Under the pieces are notes generated by a model. That model searched no databases, was not told where the DNA came from, and was given only the letters and a program-made list of their open reading frames with translations. From the NCBI GenBank assembly GCA_002717185.1, contig PBDC01000004.1, positions 1-30,346 on the forward strand: a stretch of DNA of 30,346 bases. The letters are read 5' to 3'. Both the position numbers and the translations under genes were made by a program. Positions 18,552-24,477 of this stretch are shown piece by piece. This DNA comes from Rhodospirillaceae bacterium. Lineage in GTDB: Bacteria > Pseudomonadota > Alphaproteobacteria > UBA8366 > GCA-2717185. Every line of letters starts with the position of its first letter. The first letter of the stretch is position 1.

Positions 18552-19547
18552 ATGACCGTCATCGACGTTCATGCCCATTTCGTGCCGCCGGAGGTAATAG
18601 ACACTCTTGCGGTTCGAGGCCGCGATTTTGGTATTAATCTCGTCGAAAACGAACCTGGGTGCCACTGTTGTCTTTTTGAGAGCGGGGTACAAATCCGACC
18701 GTTTTTCAATACCCTGACGAAAACGGACCTCAGACTTTCGGAAATGGATCAACAAAATGTCGATCGTGAAGTTCTAAGCATTTGGACCGATATATTTGGA
18801 TACGACTTACCAGCCGATAAGGGTGCCCTGTGGCATGCATTGCTAAACGATTCATTATCAGGCCTCTGCAATAAGCATCCCGATCGCTTTTCATGGTTAG
18901 CATCAGGGGCGTTACAAGACGCGGGATCCGCGGCACGAGAATTAGAACGCGGTATAAACGCTGGCGCCGTTGGGGCTATCGTCGCGGCACACATCAATGG
19001 AAAGAATTTGGGTGAGTGTGAACTCGATGAATATTGGTCGACCTGCGCGGCTCTTGATGTCCCGGTATTCATACACCCGGCACAACCGGTGGCGCCAAGT
19101 CGATCGGAGCGTTTTTCGTTAAATCAAATCGTCGCTTACACCAACGATACAACCTTGAGTGTGGGTTCACTGATTTTTTCTGGTGTAATGGACCGCTTTC
19201 CAAACCTAAATTTGATTCTTTCACACGGCGGGGGATCAATCCCCTTTTTGATAGGGCGCTTTGACCGCATGCATAAGGCGGCCGACCCAAAAAAAACGGG
19301 AAACGTCGCCAGGTTATTGCCCTCTCAGTATCTTAAGCGATTTTATTACGATACAATTTTGCATCACTCTGGAGCGCTTCATTACCTCAGTGAACTGGTG
19401 GGAATTGAGCGTGTGTTACTTGGAACGGACTTACCGTTTCCACCGGGCGATCCTAATCCACTCGCGACCCTGCAAAATGCGGAATTCTCGTCCACTGAGA
19501 TTGAACAAATTACAAATAAAAACCCGCGGAGATTATTCCGGTTTTAA
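18552..19547 (+). CDS. Amidohydrolase family 2 protein (ACMSD-like)
   Basis: A 331-residue TIM-barrel metal hydrolase/decarboxylase of the amidohydrolase_2 group that includes 2-amino-3-carboxymuconate semialdehyde decarboxylase. Metal-site residues are visible: His7 and His9 (IDVHAHF), a mid-barrel His in VFIHPAQPV, a His in ILSHGGGSIPFLIGR, and a C-terminal Asp in LLGTDLPFPPGD. I chose ATG at 18552 (AGGA eight bases upstream); a GTG directly before it at 18549 overlaps the large-subunit stop and is an alternative. Members act on ring-cleavage products or on aromatic acids (decarboxylation), fitting the preceding ring hydroxylase and amidase. Exact reaction unknown. Confidence 0.9.
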   Translation: MTVIDVHAHFVPPEVIDTLAVRGRDFGINLVENEPGCHCCLFESGVQIRPFFNTLTKTDLRLSEMDQQNVDREVLSIWTDIFGYDLPADKGALWHALLNDSLSGLCNKHPDRFSWLASGALQDAGSAARELERGINAGAVGAIVAAHINGKNLGECELDEYWSTCAALDVPVFIHPAQPVAPSRSERFSLNQIVAYTNDTTLSVGSLIFSGVMDRFPNLNLILSHGGGSIPFLIGRFDRMHKAADPKKTGNVARLLPSQYLKRFYYDTILHHSGALHYLSELVGIERVLLGTDLPFPPGDPNPLATLQNAEFSSTEIEQITNKNPRRLFRF

Positions 19548-19618
19548 AAATGCAGCAATCGAATTGACCGCAGAGGGAGTCGCAAATACTCTCAAGACTG
19601 GCAAGTTGGAAGATCAAA

Positions 19619-20758
19619 ATGGAAGATATTAATTACAAAGACTCGGCGTATACGGTGAGAACCGACATAGTCGAAGAACATAATCGCGCGTGGAACCATC
19701 TTTCAAATCCGGGAAGCTGGCTCACAGGTGATGAGCGCGTCAAGGTGATGAAGGAAACCCGAAGTGCTCAGGATTGTCCAACGTGTATGAAGATTAAGAC
19801 GGCTCTGTCACCGTTCGCCGTCACCGATAAACATTTTGCAGATACTGACCTACCGGAAAATTGGGTCAATATGATTCATTTAATCGTGGCCGACCCCGGG
19901 CGCTTAACCCACAGTTGGTACGAAAAAACACTAAATAGTGGAATAAACGAGACACATTTCGTGGAAATTGTAAGCGTCGTTGCGCACACGACGGCTATTG
20001 ATACGTTCGCAAAGGGCATCGGAGTACCCTTACGCCCACTTCCAATACCCCAGAATGGAGATCCATCAAATTACAAACCAGCCGAAGCTCGACAGCATCA
20101 AGCCTGGGCACCAAATATTGCATGGGATGAATTCGGCCCGAATGAAGCAGATTACTTTGTCGGTCCCGAAGCTAATATCCGCCGTGCGCTAACGCTCGTG
20201 CCCGACGAAGCACGGAGTTTCTTCGATATTGTTCGTGCGCAATATTTAGCTGGGCCGCAAATGCGTGATTTTAGTCAGGAGTTCCGGGCGATCACCCATC
20301 TACAGATAGAACTCCTGGCAGCGAGAGTTTCGGCGCTGAACCAATGCACCTATTGAACAACCAGCCATTCGGCACTGCTCCGTGCGAGCAGCGAATTTAC
20401 GGGAGACACTCTGAGTTATAGTGCTATCACGGGCGGGCAAGACGCAGGGGACACCGGAATTGAACACGGGAAACACATGATAGAGTTTGCCGAGGCAATC
20501 TTAAGCGACGATAAAGGACGCCTTGATGCTGCTCGAGAGGCAATTCTAACTTCCATGGGCTCCGATGCCGTCGTCGATTCCGCAGGGGTTGCGGGCTTGT
20601 TTAATGCTATTGATCGGATTGCAGACGCCACAGGCGCACCTTTAGAGAAAGACAAAGAGGAAATGACTGCCGAAATGCGAGAGGCAATAGGAATTAATGA
20701 GTTTGCCGCAACAAAAAAGGCGCTTGAAGAAAACAAAATACCCTCAGCGGCACAATAA
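19619..20758 (+). CDS. Two-domain AhpD-like (carboxymuconolactone decarboxylase-fold) selenoprotein, Sec at UGA 20354-20356
   Basis: Read through one in-frame UGA, this is a 379-residue protein. The N-terminal part (about 1-140) has Cys53-Pro-Thr-Cys56 and a CMD-like helix bundle (EIVSVVAHTTAIDTFAKGIG); the C-terminal part holds the AhpD redox motif NQCTYUTTSHS, i.e. Cys243-x-x-Sec246-x-x-x-His250, with UGA exactly where the resolving or peroxidatic Cys of CxxCxxxH belongs. The frame stays open for 134 further codons of family-like sequence (MIEFAEAILSDDKGRLDAAR, SAGVAGLFNAIDRIADATG) to a TAA stop. A SECIS-like hairpin follows the UGA, and selABC lie 7 kb upstream. The start is ATG at 19619 with GGAAG upstream. 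It probably reduces peroxides or a partner peroxiredoxin. Conventional callers would end the gene at 20356 and may call a false second gene at 20477. AhpD-like selenoproteins have been reported from marine metagenomes. Confidence 0.92.
20375..20391 (+). promoter_or_regulatory. Candidate bacterial SECIS hairpin of the AhpD-like selenoprotein
   Basis: CTGCTC-CGTGC-GAGCAG: a perfect 6-bp stem with a 5-nt loop whose second base is G, followed by U. There are 24 bases between the UGA (20354-20356) and the loop. As I recall the bSECIS consensus, a G in the first two loop positions and 16-37 nt spacing are required; both hold. It lies inside the coding frame, as bacterial SECIS elements do. Confidence 0.75.
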
Positions 20759-20761
20759 ATA

Positions 20762-20785
20762 ACCACACAAAACTTTTTTTGTGGT
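20762..20785. terminator. Weak stem-loop after the AhpD-like selenoprotein gene
   Basis: ACCAC...GTGGT flanking an A-run and T-run (AAAA/TTTT inside the stem, with one mismatch), four bases after the stop. The T-run is inside the hairpin rather than after it, so this is not a classical terminator; it could attenuate or shield the mRNA end between the two selenoprotein genes. Confidence 0.3.
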
Positions 20786-20838
20786 GCCACAAGCGTCCCC
20801 ATTGCTTTGCGGCTAATGTGTCTTCATATTCTCTAAAA

Positions 20839-20858
20839 TAGGATAGCAGACCGTCCTA
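20839..20858. promoter_or_regulatory. Imperfect dyad upstream of the peroxiredoxin-like selenoprotein
   Basis: TAGGA-n10-TCCTA, extending to AAATAGGAT and GTCCTAATT (seven of nine positions symmetric), 25-45 bases before the ATG at 20883. Its position between the selenoprotein genes and its size suit a regulator site, possibly for a redox-responsive repressor. No regulator gene is present in the window, so this is only a candidate. Confidence 0.3.
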
Positions 20859-20882
20859 ATTAAAATACTTGAAGGAAAATTT

Positions 20883-21350
20883 ATGTCCGAAAAGTTAGGT
20901 ATAGGAACGCCGTTCCCCGACGTTACAATTAATCTTGTAAGCGGCGGAACAATGAATCTACCAGGTGATCTTGATACAAAATATAAGATTGTTCTTTTCT
21001 ATCGAGGTCACTGGTGACCATTCTGTCGCCGGCAGTTAGTCGGCTTCGAAGAAAAGAAAGCAGAACTTGAAAAACTTGGTATATCGGTCGTAGCAGCGAG
21101 CGTTGACCCAGCAGACAAAGCTCAGGAAGTAGCAACTGAAGTGTCTTTCCCTGTTGGCATGGAAGTCGGCCGCGAAATAGCGGACGCGTTAGGGTCCTGG
21201 TGGGAGGATCGTCGACAAATCATTCAACCTTCAGAATTCATACTTGGTGAGGATAACAAAGTTCTTGCCTCAAGTTATGCCGACGGCCCCCTTGGCCGAA
21301 TGCAGGCGGGCGACGTTATCCAGCTGATCAACTTCTACGAATCTCGTTAA
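20883..21350 (+). CDS. Peroxiredoxin-like (AhpC/TSA) selenoprotein with UxxC motif, Sec at UGA 21015-21017
   Basis: A 155-residue thioredoxin-fold protein. The frame from ATG 20883 (GAAGGA upstream) reads MSEKLGIGTPFPDVTINLVSG, then VLFYRGHWUPFCRRQLVGFEE, where UGA encodes residue 45 at the first position of the CxxC of the Prx-like family (RGxWCPFCRxQL), leaving Sec45-Pro-Phe-Cys48. The downstream part (ISVVAASVDPADKAQEVATE, FPVGMEVG, PSEFILGEDNKVLASSYADGPLGRM) is a normal peroxiredoxin-like C-terminus, ending at TAA 21350. A SECIS-like hairpin begins ten bases after UGA. It sits 124 bases after another selenoprotein gene. It likely reduces peroxides with the selenolate. Naive calling would start it at 21141 and miss the active site. 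A strong terminator follows. Confidence 0.93.
21028..21044 (+). promoter_or_regulatory. Candidate bacterial SECIS hairpin of the peroxiredoxin-like selenoprotein
   Basis: GCCGGC-AGTTA-GTCGGC: 6 bp (one G-U) with a 5-nt loop, G then U at loop positions 2-3. The stem starts ten bases after the UGA and the loop 16 bases after it, close to the spacing in E. coli fdhF. It has the same stem and loop lengths and same loop G position as the hairpin in the upstream selenoprotein gene. Confidence 0.75.
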
Positions 21351-21372
21351 ATTGGAAAATCGTATAGGGTTT

Positions 21373-21402
21373 AAACGGGCGCTCATACGGCGCCCGTTTT
21401 TC
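21373..21402. terminator. Rho-independent terminator, probably bidirectional
   Basis: AAACGGGCGC-TCATACG-GCGCCCGTTT, a perfect 10-bp GC-rich stem followed by further T residues on the plus strand and flanked by A/T on the other. It lies 22 bases after the peroxiredoxin-like stop and 20 bases beyond the DUF35 gene stop, so it can end both convergent units. Confidence 0.92.
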
Positions 21403-21421
21403 GTCCAGTCCAAAAACCAGA

Positions 21422-21832
21422 CTAGGCGGGCTCAAAACAAAAATAATCTTGTTCGTCTGTTATTGTCTCAAACGCTAACTTAACGGGCATACCCACCGAA
21501 ATAGTAGGCGCCGAGACATTTATTAGATTAGCCAGAATACGTACACCCTCTTCGAGCTCTACCATCGCCAACAAATAGGGTGTCCGTTCCTCGAAGCCTG
21601 CGATCGGCACGTACGTTTCTGTAAAAGAATAAATAGTACCAACGCCCGATGCCTCTCTCCACACGAGATTGCGTCTTCCTGTCTTGACGCTGCCCGCTCT
21701 TGGATAAAATTGGTAAACGTTTTCGTCGGGATCGTATTGTAGCATTAATTTTCCAGCCTCTATCCCATCCCAGAAAGGTTGTGTGGTTTTGGTGGAAATT
21801 GGGATTGCCCTTTGTTTTCTATTTTCTGCCAT
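21422..21832 (-). CDS. DUF35/OB-fold acyl-CoA-associated protein without the zinc-ribbon cysteines
   Basis: A 136-residue partner protein of the thiolase-like gene before it. The family pattern is visible: N-terminal helix with TQPFWDGIEAGKLMLQYDP, then FYPRAGSVKTG, then the OB-fold (GVGTIYSFTETYVPIAGFEERTPYLLAMVELEEGVRILANL). Typical members carry a CxxC...CxxC zinc ribbon between helix and barrel; here that stretch (LMLQYDPDENVYQFYPRAG) has no cysteine. DUF35 proteins bind and stabilise thiolase-like enzymes (for example Ltp2 and PhlC partners). The start is ATG at 21832, one base after the upstream stop (TAAAATG), so the pair is translationally coupled. The gene ends 20 bases from the shared terminator. 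Confidence 0.9.
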   Translation of the reverse strand: MAENRKQRAIPISTKTTQPFWDGIEAGKLMLQYDPDENVYQFYPRAGSVKTGRRNLVWREASGVGTIYSFTETYVPIAGFEERTPYLLAMVELEEGVRILANLINVSAPTISVGMPVKLAFETITDEQDYFCFEPA

Positions 21833-21833
21833 T

Positions 21834-23015
21834 TTAATGCTCCAAGGTCATCGCGTTACTGACCTTCCAACTTCGACCATAGGTTATGACACCAATCCCG
21901 GTAACCAACGCGTTCGCGGGATCTTTTACCTGTCTTTCGCCGGCTTCACCCCGCATTTGGCGCACGGCTTCTACGAGATTTGTCATTCCAGACGCCAAGC
22001 CGATCTGACCAGCGGATATTTGGCCGCCCCCGGTATTTATGGGCAGTGTACCTCGGAAACTAACATCAGTTTCCAGAAGAAAGTCGGACCCTTCACCGCG
22101 AGCACACCAACCTGTTTGCTCAATTTGCATCAATTCAGCAATTAAGAAATCATCGTAAGGATGGAACATACGAACGTCACCCGGTGACATACCGGCTTTT
22201 TCCAGAACTTCCGGACCAACTACAGAAAAACCTGTCTCCGTGATATCCGGTATTTGCTCGGCACAATCAAAATTTACAATCTCACTATAAGCGCTGGGGA
22301 ATATGACGTTCTGGGCAGAAAGTTTCTTGGCACGTTCGCGGCTCGTGAGTAGAACACCGGCGGCACCATCAGCAAACATCACACAATCAAGCAAACGCAC
22401 AGGTGTCGAAATTACGCGGGATTCGAGGTAGTCATCCACCGTGATTGGTTTTCGGAATTTTTCGTAAGCGTTTTCGTTTAGCACCGCTCCTTCCCGTTGA
22501 GCCACGGCGAGTTTTCCTAACGCCTCCGGTTTCAAATCATACTGCGTCATATAACGGTTCATGAGTAATCCGAACCCACCGGGAGGGCCCTGAATCCCTG
22601 TGGGGTCCCAAAATTCCACCCTGTAACCCCCGTTCGCCGCTTTCCACGATGTAGATGGGGCGTCAGCACACAAAACTACCGCCAGCTCACACATACCCGC
22701 CTGAATAGCGAGCGCCGCCCGGGACACGCCGGCCAGGGCCGAGCCACCCCCATGATCACTAATATCCATCCAGCGGGGTGTAACGCCTAAGTAGTCACAT
22801 AAATAAGGGGTGTAATACTGATTTGAAGACTCTGAATGAGTAACATTCGTAGCGAAACCATCGATGTCACCCGGCTGAAGACCAGTTTTTGTAAGAATTT
22901 CCTCAAAAGTCTCAGCAGCAAATTCGTAGGGAGTGCGCCCAGAACGTCGTTCTATTTTTGTTTCCCCATAAGCCACAATTCCAACGTCTTGACCGGCAAG
23001 AAAATTTGACGCCAT
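21834..23015 (-). CDS. Thiolase-like protein (SCPx/Ltp2-type, no catalytic Cys)
   Basis: A 393-residue thiolase-fold protein (VGIVAYGETKIERRSGRTPYEFAAE at the start). In true thiolases a Cys nucleophile sits in the first half and GHP near the end; here the first site reads GGGSALAG with Ser92, and the second reads NTGGGQISAGQIG with no His-Pro. HPYDDF and the terminal TYGRSW keep tyrosines at places where the Ltp2 retro-aldolases have catalytic Tyr, as far as I can align by eye. With its DUF35 partner it is therefore more likely a CoA-ester side-chain aldolase or acyl-transfer enzyme than a Claisen thiolase. The start is ATG at 23015, with GGGGGGAT upstream. It is divergent from the VOC gene across a gap with an inverted repeat. 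Confidence 0.9.
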   Translation of the reverse strand: MASNFLAGQDVGIVAYGETKIERRSGRTPYEFAAETFEEILTKTGLQPGDIDGFATNVTHSESSNQYYTPYLCDYLGVTPRWMDISDHGGGSALAGVSRAALAIQAGMCELAVVLCADAPSTSWKAANGGYRVEFWDPTGIQGPPGGFGLLMNRYMTQYDLKPEALGKLAVAQREGAVLNENAYEKFRKPITVDDYLESRVISTPVRLLDCVMFADGAAGVLLTSRERAKKLSAQNVIFPSAYSEIVNFDCAEQIPDITETGFSVVGPEVLEKAGMSPGDVRMFHPYDDFLIAELMQIEQTGWCARGEGSDFLLETDVSFRGTLPINTGGGQISAGQIGLASGMTNLVEAVRQMRGEAGERQVKDPANALVTGIGVITYGRSWKVSNAMTLEH

Positions 23016-23053
23016 TCATCCCCCCTCATTTTGTTAGGTGGATCATAACGGAC

Positions 23054-23074
23054 TCAATTCATTCTAGGAATTGA
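23054..23074. promoter_or_regulatory. Candidate operator: 7-bp perfect inverted repeat between divergent catabolic units
   Basis: TCAATTC-ATTCTAG-GAATTGA, a perfect 7-bp dyad with a 7-nt spacer, centred 49 bases from the thiolase-like start and 65 bases from the VOC start in a 113-bp divergent gap. The half-site spacing (14 bp centre to centre) is short of one and a half helical turns. It would suit a dimeric regulator controlling both units; which one is unknown. Confidence 0.5.
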
Positions 23075-23128
23075 TCTAACCGACAGCCTGATCCAAGATA
23101 AAGAGACAAACATCGAGGGGAAGATCCG

Positions 23129-23728
23129 ATGCCCAAAAAACCGTCAGTCGATAAGAAAATAAACGTCCGCTTCAGCCACCTTGGCCTCGTTGTTTCCGAT
23201 ATAGAAATGATGGAGGACTTTTATACAAGAGTTATAGGGTTTGAACGTACCGATGGTGGCATGACAGGTCAGGGTGTAATTATGACGTTTATGACTCTTG
23301 ACCCTTCAGAACACCATCAGGTGTTTTTAGTAGAGGGCAAGCCGGACGAGGAATTACCTAGCAACAAAATTATACCGAACGGCCCCCCAGTATTGCACCA
23401 TCTATCCTTCCGTGTTGACTCGCTCTCAGACCTTCAAACAATGTACAGGCGTCTGAAATCTGAATCCGAGCGGGATATTTGGACTGTTACACACGGTGTC
23501 TGCTGGGCGATGTATTCCAAAGACCCCGAGGGTAACGCTATCGAGTTTTTCGCAGATACTCCCTGGTACGTGCATCAACCCTATTTAAAACCCATGGATT
23601 TTAACATTTCGGAGGACGAATTGTTTTCGGAAACGGAAGAACTCATTAGAAACGAGTCCGGTTTTCAGCCGCTGGAAGAATTCTACGGTGATTTAAAACA
23701 ACGGGTGCCTGAAAAACAAAATGCCTGA
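23129..23728 (+). CDS. VOC-family protein (extradiol dioxygenase/glyoxalase type)
   Basis: A 199-residue vicinal-oxygen-chelate protein. Metal-ligand candidates of the 2-His-1-Glu set are visible: His17 (RFSHLGLVVSD), His90/91 (LHHLSFRV) and Glu139 (DPEGNAIEFF). The core VOC pair spans about residues 12-142, and a 55-residue tail (PWYVHQPYLKPMDFNISEDEL) follows. It resembles small biphenyl-diol-dioxygenase-like proteins, so ring cleavage of a catechol is possible, though glyoxalase or isomerase activity cannot be excluded. The start is ATG at 23129, preceded by GAGGGGAAGA. It is the first gene of a plus-strand trio with the class II aldolase-like and Pht5-like genes. Confidence 0.85.
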   Translation: MPKKPSVDKKINVRFSHLGLVVSDIEMMEDFYTRVIGFERTDGGMTGQGVIMTFMTLDPSEHHQVFLVEGKPDEELPSNKIIPNGPPVLHHLSFRVDSLSDLQTMYRRLKSESERDIWTVTHGVCWAMYSKDPEGNAIEFFADTPWYVHQPYLKPMDFNISEDELFSETEELIRNESGFQPLEEFYGDLKQRVPEKQNA

Positions 23729-23751
23729 ACCAATAAAGTAAGGACGAAAAT

Positions 23752-24462
23752 ATGAGTGTAAGTGAAAGCACCCTGGACGACCTGGTAACGGCTAACCATA
23801 TTCTCGCGCATGAACAGGTCGTCGATGCATACGGACATATTAGTTTTAGGCACCCGGAGAACCCCGAACGATATTTATTGTCGCGTGCGCGTGCGCCGGA
23901 GTTAATAGAAACGCACGACATTGTTGAATATAAATTAGACGGCGATGCAATCGAAGCACGCGATAGACGTCCCTACAGTGAACGAATGATTCACGGTGCA
24001 ATTTATGAACAACGCGCAGACGTAAATGTTGTTATTCACAATCACTCCTACGAAGTCATCCCGTTTGCATCCACTGGGACACCATTGCGGCCAGTGACCC
24101 ATACATGTGCACCAATCGGCAGCGATATCCCCATCTGGGATATGCGTGATAAGTTTGGCGAAACTAATCATCTGGTCGTTACCATGGAACAAGGACGTGA
24201 TCTTGCGAGCACGCTAGGCGATCGTTCGATCGCACTAATGAAACGACACGGCTGCGTCGTTGCCGGCGCAACGGTGGAAGAGACGGTTATGAAGTCGATA
24301 TATTTACAAGTTAATGCAAAATTACAGTTACAGACTATGCAAATTGGGACCCCCGATTACCTCACTGAAAGCGAAATCGAGCAATGTACAGCGATGCAAC
24401 AGGCGCCCATTAGTCTCGACCGTGCCTGGGAAGTATGGTGTCGCAGAGTAAAAAAACACTGA
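23752..24462 (+). CDS. Class II aldolase/adducin-family protein (possible decarboxylase)
   Basis: A 236-residue zinc-dependent class II aldolase-fold protein. Zinc and catalytic residues are visible: His96 and His98 (VIHNHSYEV), His166 (MKRHGCVVAG) and the candidate acid/base Glu78 (YSERMIHGAIYE); the start region DAYGHISFRHP is family-typical. Members include fuculose-phosphate aldolases but also 3,4-dihydroxyphthalate decarboxylase (PhtC type); next to a 4,5-dihydroxyphthalate-decarboxylase-like gene, an aromatic-acid decarboxylase is at least as likely as a sugar aldolase. The start is ATG at 23752 with AAGGA upstream, 23 bases after the VOC stop. All metal ligands are intact, so it looks functional. 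Substrate unknown. Confidence 0.9.
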   Translation: MSVSESTLDDLVTANHILAHEQVVDAYGHISFRHPENPERYLLSRARAPELIETHDIVEYKLDGDAIEARDRRPYSERMIHGAIYEQRADVNVVIHNHSYEVIPFASTGTPLRPVTHTCAPIGSDIPIWDMRDKFGETNHLVVTMEQGRDLASTLGDRSIALMKRHGCVVAGATVEETVMKSIYLQVNAKLQLQTMQIGTPDYLTESEIEQCTAMQQAPISLDRAWEVWCRRVKKH

Positions 24463-24477
24463 TCAAAAGGAAGCAAA

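Noticed and set aside
20354..20476. TGA at 20354 as a genuine stop, with a separate 93-residue gene starting at ATG 20477.
   Set aside because: The downstream frame is the same frame, open right up to the TGA, with no ribosome-binding site before 20477, and the TGA falls on the AhpD active-site Cys position next to a hairpin, in a window encoding selABC.
21141..21350. A short stand-alone gene starting at ATG 21141.
   Set aside because: It is the C-terminal part of the peroxiredoxin-like selenoprotein; the upstream frame to ATG 20883 is open except for the UGA in the active site.
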